Assembly: GCA_002422685.1 (NCBI GenBank)
Contig: DITC01000070.1
Coordinates: forward strand, 1 to 57,832
Origin: Thauera sp. UBA6194
GTDB taxonomy: Bacteria; Pseudomonadota; Gammaproteobacteria; Burkholderiales; Rhodocyclaceae
Direction of reading: 5' to 3'
DNA: 57,832 nucleotides
In this document: piece after piece, positions 40,219 to 48,800 of the stretch
Layout of the letters: the number at the start of each line of letters is the position of its first letter
Numbering within the stretch: the stretch's first letter is position 1
Position numbers and translations under genes: made by a program
Notes under the pieces: model-generated
Seen by the model: only the letters and a program-made list of their open reading frames with translations
Database searches by the model: none
What the model was told of the DNA's origin: nothing

Positions 40219-41979
40219 ATGTTCCAGGTCACCATCCGCCACCCCGAGAGCGCGCCCCGCGTCGAATCGATCACCGACACCTCGGCGATCATCGGCAAGG
40301 GCCGCGAATGCCGCCTGCGTCTGCCCGGCTGGAAGATCGGGCGCGAACATGCGCGCATCTACCGCAGCAAGACCGGGCTCTACATCCAGGATCTGGGCCA
40401 GCTTTTCGGCACCACGGTGAACGGCGCGCGCATCCAGCAGCACGGGCCGATCGCGCCCACGGATCAGATCGTGGTGGGGCCGTTCACGCTGGTCATCGAG
40501 GACAGGATTCAGGCGCAGGGGATCAGCACTGACGCGCCCGCCGGCACGGCCGACGCGGCCATGGCAACCAGCGCCGCCGGGGCGTCGCAGCCTTCGGCGC
40601 TGGCGCCGGTAACACATCAGGGGCACGCATCTCACGCAACGCGCCCCGCACACCCGGCACACGCCGCACGCCCGCCCGCAGCGCCCCCCGCCCCCACGCC
40701 CGAGCAGTTCTGGCGCAAGCACATCCACGAAGCCCTGCTCGACGCCATCGACCTGCGCCGGCGCGACCTGGTGCATATGAGCGACGCCGAGCTGCGCGCC
40801 GAGACCGAGTCCCTGCTGATCGAGCTCATCGACCAGGAAGCCGCGCTGCCCGAATCCATCGACCGCGACAGCCTGCGTCGCGACGTGCTAGACGAGGCGG
40901 TCGGCCTCGGTCCGCTCGAGGCCCTGCTCGACGACGACTCGATCACCGAGATCATGGTCAACCGCCACGACGAGATCTACATCGAGCGCCGCGGCCGCCT
41001 CGAGCGCCACGCCGGCAGCTTCACCAGCGAGCGCGCGGTGCTCGGCGTCATCGAGCGCATCGTCACCCCGCTCGGGCGGCGCATCGACGAGTCCTCGCCG
41101 ATGGTCGACGCGCGCCTCAAGGACGGCTCGCGCGTCAACGCCATCATTCCGCCGCTAGCCATCAAGGGCCCGGCGCTGAGCATCCGCAAGTTCGGGCGCA
41201 AGGTGCTGACCGACGCCGACCTGCTCGCCTTCGGCGCGATGAGCCCGCAGATGGCCGCCTTCATGCGCATCTGCGTCGAGCAGCGCAAGAACATCCTGAT
41301 CTCCGGCGGCACCGGCTCGGGCAAGACCACGCTGCTCAACGTGCTGTCGAACTTCATCCCCGACGGCGAACGCATCATCACCATCGAGGACGCCGCCGAG
41401 TTGCGCCTGGCGCACTCGCACCTGATCAACCTCGAGGCGCGCCCGCCCAACGCCGAGGGGCGCGGGCAGATCGCCATCCGCGACCTGGTCAAGAACGCGC
41501 TACGCATGCGCCCCGACCGCATCGTGGTGGGCGAGTGCCGCGGCGGCGAGGCACTCGACATGCTGCAGGCGATGAACACCGGCCACGACGGCTCGCTCAC
41601 CACGCTGCACGCCAACAGCCCGCGCGACGCGCTCGCCCGCCTCGAGACCCTGGTGCTGATGGCCGGCATGGACCTGCCGCTGACCGCGATCCGCGAGCAG
41701 ATCGCCTCGGCCATCGACCTCGTCATCCAGCAGGCCCGCCTGCCCGACGGCCGCCGCGTGATCACCGCCATCGTCGAGGTGGCCGGCACCGAATCCGGCC
41801 GCATCCAGATCCAGGAGCTGTTCCGCCACGAGCAGCGGGGCCGCGACGCCGAGGGGCGCGTGCTCGGCCGCTTCACCGGCTGCAACGCGGTGCCCGCCTT
41901 CTACGAGGAATTGGCCGAATCCGGCGTGCAGCTCGATCTGTCGCTGTTCTCCGCGCCCGGCGACGGAGGCGGGGCATGA
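40219..41979 (+). CDS. FHA domain-CpaF/TadA ATPase fusion
   Basis: A 586-residue fusion. The N-terminus (about 1-95) is a forkhead-associated phosphothreonine-binding domain: IIGKGRECRLRLPGWKIGREHARIYR with the FHA core residues. An Ala/Pro/His-rich linker (about 100-160) follows, then a CpaF-type secretion ATPase with Walker A ISGGTGSGKTTLLN, ITIEDAAELRLAH and the His box TGHDGSLTTLHANSPRD. It drives fibre assembly and probably substrate export. Its stop overlaps the tadB start (ATGA). Confidence 0.93.
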   Translation: MFQVTIRHPESAPRVESITDTSAIIGKGRECRLRLPGWKIGREHARIYRSKTGLYIQDLGQLFGTTVNGARIQQHGPIAPTDQIVVGPFTLVIEDRIQAQGISTDAPAGTADAAMATSAAGASQPSALAPVTHQGHASHATRPAHPAHAARPPAAPPAPTPEQFWRKHIHEALLDAIDLRRRDLVHMSDAELRAETESLLIELIDQEAALPESIDRDSLRRDVLDEAVGLGPLEALLDDDSITEIMVNRHDEIYIERRGRLERHAGSFTSERAVLGVIERIVTPLGRRIDESSPMVDARLKDGSRVNAIIPPLAIKGPALSIRKFGRKVLTDADLLAFGAMSPQMAAFMRICVEQRKNILISGGTGSGKTTLLNVLSNFIPDGERIITIEDAAELRLAHSHLINLEARPPNAEGRGQIAIRDLVKNALRMRPDRIVVGECRGGEALDMLQAMNTGHDGSLTTLHANSPRDALARLETLVLMAGMDLPLTAIREQIASAIDLVIQQARLPDGRRVITAIVEVAGTESGRIQIQELFRHEQRGRDAEGRVLGRFTGCNAVPAFYEELAESGVQLDLSLFSAPGDGGGA

Positions 41980-42824
41980 ACCTCGGCGTCGTCCTGGCCG
42001 TAGTCGCCATCACCATCGCGCTGCTGGTGTGGGCGCTGGTGGACATCGGCATCCGCCTGCTGCAGGCGTGGCGCGAGCGCTTCACGCGCGAGACCGGCTT
42101 TCACCTGCGCGAGCTGTTCCTGTTCGTCGATCCGGCGCGCCTTTATGCACTCAACCTCGCGCTCACGCTGCTCGGCGCGGGTGCGGCGTGGCTGCTCACC
42201 GGCAGCGTGCTCGTGGCGCTGGCGGTCGGCGTCGTGCTCGTGCTGTCGCCCAGCCTGGTGTTCCGCTGGCTGCGCGCGCGCCGCATCGAACAGGTCGAAC
42301 AGCAGCTCCCGGACGCCCTGCAGATGCTCGCGGGCACCGCGCGCGCCGGCCTGTCGCTGCCGGCCGCCATCCGCCAGGTCAGCACCGAGCTCGCCCCGCC
42401 GCTGCAGCAGGAGCTGTTGCTGGTGCAGCACGAGCAGCGCCTCGGCGTGAGCCTGGACGACGCGCTCGAGAACCTCGCCCGGCGCATCCCCGCGCAGCCG
42501 GTCAAGCTGATGGTGTCGGCCATGCGCATCGCCAACGAGACCGGCGGCGGCCTGGCCGAGACGCTCGAGCGCACCGCCACCACGCTGCGCAGCCAGCACG
42601 CCATGGAACTCAAGATCCGCGCGCTGACCGCCCAGGGCAAGCTCCAGGCCTGGGTCGTCGGGCTGCTGCCGGTGTTCCTGCTGTGGGTGCTCCACCGCAT
42701 GGAGCCCGAGGCCATGGCGCAGTTGTGGACCACGCAGCTCGGCTGGGGCGTGCTGGCTGCGGTGATCGTCATGGAATTCATCGGCGTGCTGCTCATCCGC
42801 CGCATCGTCGCCATCGACATCTGA
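41976..42824 (+). CDS. tadB: Tad pilus inner-membrane platform protein TadB
   Basis: A 282-residue membrane protein of the type II secretion F family. Two hydrophobic stretches at the N-terminus (VVLAVVAITIALLVWALVDIG and ALNLALTLLGAGAAWLL), a cytoplasmic GspF-like domain (LPDALQMLAGTARAGLSLP, RIPAQPVKLMVSAMRI) and two C-terminal helices. It forms the platform with TadC above the ATPase. Confidence 0.92.
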   Translation: MNLGVVLAVVAITIALLVWALVDIGIRLLQAWRERFTRETGFHLRELFLFVDPARLYALNLALTLLGAGAAWLLTGSVLVALAVGVVLVLSPSLVFRWLRARRIEQVEQQLPDALQMLAGTARAGLSLPAAIRQVSTELAPPLQQELLLVQHEQRLGVSLDDALENLARRIPAQPVKLMVSAMRIANETGGGLAETLERTATTLRSQHAMELKIRALTAQGKLQAWVVGLLPVFLLWVLHRMEPEAMAQLWTTQLGWGVLAAVIVMEFIGVLLIRRIVAIDI

Positions 42825-42831
42825 GCCGCCC

Positions 42832-43746
42832 ATGAACCCGACCCCCTCGCCCCTGCTCCTGACCGTCGACCCGCGCTGGGTCATCGCCGCCATCGCGTTG
42901 AGCGTCGGCCTGTCGGTCGCGCTCGTCGCCTGGCTGGTCTCGCGCACGGCCGCCGCGGTGCCGCAGCAGGACCGCATCTGGCTCGACGCCCCGCCGCCCG
43001 GCTACCGCATCGTGTGGTGGCCGGTGCAATGGCTCGCCCACTACCTGCGCGCGCTGCTGCCCGCGCGCCAGGCGCAGGCCGGCCTCGCCCGCCTGCGCCT
43101 GGCCGGGCTCGACTACGCGCTCGATGCGGCGCAGTTCCTCGCCGGCCGGCTGGTGTGGGCGCTGCTGTGCGCCACCTTTGCGGCCTGGATGGCGGTCAGC
43201 TTCGCGCTCCCCGTGCCCTGGGCGGTGCTCGCCGGGCTTGTGCTCGGCTATGCCTTCCCGCTCGTGTGGCTGCGCGACCGCATCGCGCTGCGCCGCCGCC
43301 TCACCTTCACCGCCCTGCCCTTCATGCTCGACCTCATCACCCTGTGCGTCGAGTCCGGGCTCAACGTGAACAGCGCCATCGCCCAGGCCGTCGCCAAGGG
43401 CCCGAGCGGCCCGCTGCGCGACGAATTCGCCCGCCTGATGCGCGACATGCGCGCCGGCCGCCCGCGCAGCGAAGCCCTGCGCGACATGGCCGCACGGCTC
43501 GACATGGCACCGGTCACCAACTTTGTCTCCACCCTCATCCAGGCCGAAGCCATCGGCATGAGCCTGGGCCCCATCCTGCGCGCCCAGGCCGAACAGCGCC
43601 GCACCGAACGCTTCGCCCGCGCCGAGAAGCTCGCCATGCAGGCCCCGGTCAAGCTGCTGTTTCCGCTGCTGTTCTTCATCTTCCCATGCGTGTTCGCGAT
43701 CCTGATGTTCCCGATCGTGATGAAGTTCATGGCGGCCGGGGTATGA
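42832..43746 (+). CDS. tadC: Tad pilus inner-membrane platform protein TadC
   Basis: A 304-residue partner of TadB with the F-domain segment FMLDLITLCVESGLNVNSAI and FVSTLIQAEAIGMSLGPILR, flanked by hydrophobic helices (the last one being LLFFIFPCVFAILMFPIVMK). Seven bases separate it from tadB, and it overlaps the DUF192 gene start by 4 bases. Confidence 0.92.
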   Translation: MNPTPSPLLLTVDPRWVIAAIALSVGLSVALVAWLVSRTAAAVPQQDRIWLDAPPPGYRIVWWPVQWLAHYLRALLPARQAQAGLARLRLAGLDYALDAAQFLAGRLVWALLCATFAAWMAVSFALPVPWAVLAGLVLGYAFPLVWLRDRIALRRRLTFTALPFMLDLITLCVESGLNVNSAIAQAVAKGPSGPLRDEFARLMRDMRAGRPRSEALRDMAARLDMAPVTNFVSTLIQAEAIGMSLGPILRAQAEQRRTERFARAEKLAMQAPVKLLFPLLFFIFPCVFAILMFPIVMKFMAAGV

Positions 43747-44183
43747 GCCCACGCCCTGCATCCGCCAGCGCTGCGGCGTGCCCTGGTCAGGTTGATTCAG
43801 CAGCGGGAAAGCCTGCTGCGCCCACACCCATCCCCACGCCGACACCCTCGCCGCTCACCCTTCACCGCGCGGAACGCTGGCTCGATCGCCTGCGCGGACT
43901 GCTCGGCTCGCCCCCGCCAGCGCCCGGCCATGCGCTGCTGATCACGCCGTGCGCGTCGGTGCACACCGCCTTCATGCGCTACCCGATCGACGTCGTCTTC
44001 GTCGACCGGCACGGCTGCATCCTCAAGGTGGTCGAGGCCCTGCCGCCCTGGCGCGCCGCTGGCTGCTGGCGGGCGAGGCACACGTTGGAGCTGGCCGCAG
44101 GCGAGGCGCGACGGGTAGGGCTCGTTCCGGGCTCGGCGCTCTCGCCCTCCCTCTTTCATCCCCAACCGGAGTCGATTTCATGA
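43743..44183 (+). CDS. DUF192 family protein in the Tad operon
   Basis: A 146-residue protein. A Ser/Pro/Thr-rich N-terminus (about 1-40, several PTPTP steps) is followed by the DUF192 domain: RAERWLDRLRGLLG, ITPCASVHTAFMRYPIDVVF and WRARHTLELAAGEARRVGL. DUF192 proteins are small beta-barrel proteins of unknown function, often exported. There is no clear signal peptide here. It is translationally coupled on both sides (ATGA). Confidence 0.82.
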   Translation: MSPRPASASAAACPGQVDSAAGKPAAPTPIPTPTPSPLTLHRAERWLDRLRGLLGSPPPAPGHALLITPCASVHTAFMRYPIDVVFVDRHGCILKVVEALPPWRAAGCWRARHTLELAAGEARRVGLVPGSALSPSLFHPQPESIS

Positions 44184-44881
44184 AAACCCGTCTGCTCGCC
44201 ACCGTCCTCTTCAGTCACTGCCTTGCCGCACCCGTTTCGGCATTCGACCCCTTCGGCATCGTCAATCAGGTCGCCCGCCAGGTGCTGCCGAAAGAGGTGG
44301 CGAATACCGTGCGCAGCATCACTCAGGCCAGCGCAATGGCAGTACCCGCCAGCGCATCCACCCCCGACACCAGCAACGGACAAGCCATCCTCTACACGCG
44401 GAACGGCTGCGGTTATTGCGTGGCAGCCGTGCGGCACCTCGACTCCACGGGTGCTCGCTATGTCGAGAAGAACGTCGAATACAACCCCATCGCCGCTGCC
44501 GAATTCCGCGGTCTGGGCGCGCAAGGTGTTCCCGTGCTGGTGGCTGGCACTCAAGTCATCACAGGGTTCGAAGCGGCACGGTACGACAAGGCGATTGCCT
44601 CGATGCCGCCACCGCGAGCAGCCCGTGCCGATGCCGTCGGCACCAGCGCCGGGACGCCCCCCAACCCGGCCATCCTTCCCGCCATCGGCGATCGCCTCTC
44701 GGCAGCGCACGGCGTGCTCCCACTTCTCGGCGGCCCACGGCCGGACGGCATCAGAATGGGCACCCTGGCACGCGGCAAGACCGTCACCTACGTCGGCCCT
44801 GCACGCAACGGTTACCTTTTCGTGCGTGCAGGTCAAACCGAAGCCTGGGCTGAGGCCAGCAAACTCTCGCCTGCACGATGA
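44180..44881 (+). CDS. Exported glutaredoxin-like protein in the Tad operon
   Basis: A 233-residue protein with a signal peptide (MKTRLLATVLFSHCLAAPVSA). The glutaredoxin-like domain (about 65-140) carries LYTRNGCGYCVAAVRHLDST with an intact CGYC active site, and GAQGVPVLVAGTQVITGF with the cis-Pro. The C-terminus (about 175-233) ends in GKTVTYVGPARNGYLFVRAG, resembling an SH3-like fold. A secreted dithiol oxidoreductase inside a pilus operon suggests it handles disulfides in the neighbouring Cys-rich pseudopilin. This link is inferred. Confidence 0.85.
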   Translation: MKTRLLATVLFSHCLAAPVSAFDPFGIVNQVARQVLPKEVANTVRSITQASAMAVPASASTPDTSNGQAILYTRNGCGYCVAAVRHLDSTGARYVEKNVEYNPIAAAEFRGLGAQGVPVLVAGTQVITGFEAARYDKAIASMPPPRAARADAVGTSAGTPPNPAILPAIGDRLSAAHGVLPLLGGPRPDGIRMGTLARGKTVTYVGPARNGYLFVRAGQTEAWAEASKLSPAR

Positions 44882-45840
44882 AACGTCTGCGTGTGCCCGA
44901 AGGCCCCAAGCGGTCGCACTGCCGAGGCGCCACCCTGGTCGAATTCGTCATCGCCGGCCCGCTCGTGCTCTTCATCCTGCTCGTGCTGATGCAGTACGCA
45001 TTGCTGTTCCACGCCAGGAGCCAGCTCAACTACGCCACCTTCGAGGCCGCCCGCGCCGGCACCGTCGCCAACGCCCGCCCCACGGCGATACGCACCGCCT
45101 TCGACCGCGCCATGACCGGCTACCACGGTGGCGGCACCACCACCGCCGAGCTCGCCGCCTCCCGCGCCAAGGCGCTCGCGGAGGCGCCCTTCACCCGCAT
45201 CGAGATTCTCTCCCCCACCCGGGAGAGCTTCGACGACTACCACAGCCCGGCGCTGGCCGCGCGCCTGGGTACATCCGGGCGCGTGATCCCCAACACCAAT
45301 CTCGCCCACCTGGTGTGCCCCATCGACCGCCCTGGCTGCCAGAGCAACCCGGCGGCCAACGCCAGTGGACAGACCCTGCAGGACGCCAACCTGCTCAAGC
45401 TGCGCATCACCTACGGCATCCCCACAAAGAAGCAGATCCCGCTCGCCGGCCCCTTCATGGCGCGCGCGCTCGCGCTGCTGGATCCCGCAGACGGCGACGC
45501 CTTCCGCGCCGGCCTGATCGCCGACGGGCGCATCCCGGTGGTCGCGCATACCGTCATGCGCATGCAGTCGGCAGCGATCGAGGCCGGGAATGCGTCGAAC
45601 CCCGGCGCCGGCAACGCAGGCAAGCCGGTCGATCCGGGGCCGCCGCCGCAAGGGCCGGGGCTGCCGGAATGTCCGGTGACCGATCCGGCGTGCACGCCCC
45701 CGACCGTCCCCCCTCCCGCACCAGAGCCTGTGCCGGATGAATGCGACCCCCTCACCGACCCCGGTTGCTGGTCCGTGCCTTCGTGCCAGGCGCCTGCGGA
45801 CTGGCTGAAGGGCATCAACACCACACCGACAACGCCCTGA
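44878..45840 (+). CDS. TadE-like pseudopilin with Cys/Pro-rich tail
   Basis: A 320-residue protein. The TadE-type helix RGATLVEFVIAGPLVLFILL (Glu present) is followed by LNYATFEAARAGTVANARPT, the conserved TadE/G stretch. The last 75 residues are Pro-rich and carry repeated Cys pairs spaced alike: CPVTDPAC and CDPLTDPGC, plus an earlier CPIDRPGC. The start overlaps the glutaredoxin-like gene by 4 bases. The RHS gene starts 25 bases after its stop. Confidence 0.82.
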   Translation: MKRLRVPEGPKRSHCRGATLVEFVIAGPLVLFILLVLMQYALLFHARSQLNYATFEAARAGTVANARPTAIRTAFDRAMTGYHGGGTTTAELAASRAKALAEAPFTRIEILSPTRESFDDYHSPALAARLGTSGRVIPNTNLAHLVCPIDRPGCQSNPAANASGQTLQDANLLKLRITYGIPTKKQIPLAGPFMARALALLDPADGDAFRAGLIADGRIPVVAHTVMRMQSAAIEAGNASNPGAGNAGKPVDPGPPPQGPGLPECPVTDPACTPPTVPPPAPEPVPDECDPLTDPGCWSVPSCQAPADWLKGINTTPTTP

Positions 45841-45865
45841 CGCACCGCCCACCTCCGTCACCGCC

Positions 45866-48800
45866 ATGAACACTGCCCATACCTCCGTCCGCACCCTGCT
45901 CGCGCACTGCCTGCTCGGCCCATTACTCGGCCCATTGCTCGGGCTTTTTCTCGCCCACGCACCGGCAGCCTTCGCGGCAACAGCGAGCAGCAGCGTTCTC
46001 CCCGCGACCAGCCAACAATCCCTCCCGCAATCGAGCGCCTTCGACTCGAACTGCCTCTCGATCGACGGCGGCGACCCCGCCGCTGCGCACCCCTGCGGCG
46101 AGGCGCCGCCCGCGAGCCAGGACAACCCGGACAGTGTCGCCCATGGCGCGGGCAACCCGATCGACGTCATCACCGGCAACAAGTACCAGCGCGAGACCGA
46201 CCTGCCCGCGTTGCCAGGCGTGCTCGGCATCGAGATCGTGCGCCATTACAACAGCGCGCAGGCCGGCACCGATGCGCCGCTCGGATTGCTCGGGCGCGGC
46301 TGGCGGCTGTCTTACGAGACCGATCTGTATGTAACGGGGGCGCAGCTGCACGTCGTCCAGGCCGACGGCACTCGCCTGGTGTTCGCGCCCGATCCTGCCC
46401 GGGCGGGCCACTACCGTCACCCTGACCCCGCCCGCGGCGCGATCTCGGCAAGCACCCGAGTCGGGGTCGGCCCACACTCGGCGACGTATCGCTGGAACTG
46501 GCCCGACGGGCGCACGCTGGACTTCGATGCACGCGGCAAGCTCGTTCAGATCCGCATGCCCACCGGCGAATTCCTCAGCCTCGCGCGCGGCCTCGATGGC
46601 GAGCTGGTGAAGGTGACCGACCCGCAAGGGCGCAGCCTCACCTTCGAGTACGCGCCACGCAGCAGCCGCGGTTTTCGGGGGGTGATCGCGATCACCAGCC
46701 CGCTCGGGCGCTTCGCCTATGCGCACCAGAACGAGCGTGCGCGTCCTGGGCTGAGCAACCTGGTCGCCGCCAGCCACCCCGACGGCACCGTCCGGCGCTA
46801 CCACTACGGCGCCGACACCGGCGAAGCGGCGCCGGCGTGGCCGCACCATCTCACCGGAATCTCCCTCACTGCGCCCGCTGCGGCGCCAACCGAGAGCGAA
46901 ACAGGCGAGCGGAGGCTGTCGACCTACGCTTACGACCGCAGCGGCCGCGCGGTCATGAGCGTGCGCGGTGCACCGCGCGTGGCGGACGAGTCCGGCCAGC
47001 CGCGCCCCGGCACCGGAATCGAGCAGGTCGATCTGGAATTCGCCGCGTCGGACCGGACCATACTCACCAACAGCCTCGGCCAGCGCACCACCTACCGCCA
47101 CACCCGCATCCACGGCGAACCGCGCCTGCTGGAAGCGATCGGACCGGGTTGCGCTCGCTGCGGCGAGACGAACGCGCGCTACCAGTACGACGAGCGCGGC
47201 CGACTCGCACGCATCACGCGGCTCGATCCTGTGGGCCAGCCCGTCGTGGCCACGATCTTGGCCCGCGACCACGCCGGCCGCGTGCTGCGCAGATCGCTGC
47301 AACCATTCGTCGGCGGCAAGGCGCTGCCCGAACGCCTGCTCGCCCGCTACGAGTACGCCGACGATTCGCCACGCCCCGAGCTCATCGCACGCCCCAGCGT
47401 CGTCCCGGGGCGCGAGCATCGGCTGCAACTCGCCTACAACGACGCGGGCCAGGTCACGCGGATGGTGGAGAGCGGCCTCAGCCCGCTCGGCCCGGATGGC
47501 GAGCCGATCGACGACCCGACGCGCGCGACGCCAATCGAGCGCACCAGCACCTTCACCTACAGCCGGATCAAGGGCCGCTCCCTGCTCACCGCCACCGACG
47601 GGCCGCTGCCGAACGGCACCGAGGGCTCGCCCGCCGACTCCGACATTTCGACCTTCGACTGGGATGCCGCGGGAAACCATTTCACCGCATTCACCCTGCC
47701 CGGCGACCGACGCAGCACGCTCGAGCACGATCCCGCAACCGGCATGTTGAAAGGCGTGCGCAACGACGAAGGCTTGGGCACCCGCTACACGTACAACCTG
47801 CGCCTGCAGCCGACGACCATCAGCTTCGAGGGTCCCGGGCAGGCACCCGCGCAGACACAGCACTTCGAATACGACGCACTCGGGCGGGTGGTCGAAGTGC
47901 GCAACCCCTCTGCGCCCGCCGCGAATTGGCTTCAGCAATGGGACGAGCACGGCCACCTGCGCTGGCACGCCAGCGCACTCGGCGTGCTCGACACCTTCCG
48001 CTACGACACCGAAGGTCGGCCGCTCGAGCGCAGCCGACGCAGCGCGAGCTTCGAGCAGACCGAAACCCTGCGCTACGACGCGCAAGGCAGACTCACCTCG
48101 GTCCGCGACAACGCCGGACGCGGGCGCGACTGGCACTACGACGCGCGCGGACGCCTGCAATACGCCATCGACACCGACGGTCTCATCCACCCCGCACGCG
48201 CTGAAGCCGTGCGGCGCGCCGAAGATGCGGCGCCCCCGGCCGCTGTTCGCCAACTCCGCGACGACTTCGGCCGCATCGTGTGGCGACGCAGCCCCGACAG
48301 CGGCACCGTGCGGCAAGAGTACGACGCCTTCGACCGCCTCGTCGCCATGCGCGACGCCCGCGGCAACCACGCGCGATACGACTACGATGCCCTGGGGCGC
48401 ATCCAGCGTCAGCGCATCACCGATGCCGGCAGCGGCGCCGTCGAAGAGACGCATTGGCGCTACGAGGGGCACCGCCTCGTCGAGCTCATCCACCCCACCC
48501 AGCGCGAACGCTATGAATACGACGCCCGCGGCCTGCGCACCGCTCGCATCGTCACCCTGCCCAGCGATCGCGGCGAGCTGAGCATCGTCACCCGCTACGA
48601 GCATGACGAGCGCGGCCAACTCGTCGCCACCACGCTGCCCGACGGCAGCCGCCTGCGCTACGTGCGCAACGGCCAGGATCAGGTCGTGGCGCTCAAACGC
48701 GACGCCGTCGGCGCTTCGTGGTCAATGTGGCAGCCAGGCGAGCAGATCATTGCCGAAGGCTTCGAGCGCGACCTCTCCGGCCTGCGCAGCTATGTCAGCG

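Noticed and set aside
38728..40776. 682-codon open frame on the minus strand opposite cpaC and the FHA-CpaF start
   Set aside because: Composition is typical of antisense shadow reading and cpaC on the plus strand is certain.
45923..48619. 898-codon open frame on the minus strand opposite the RHS gene
   Set aside because: Antisense shadow of repetitive high-GC YD repeats; no recognisable domain.
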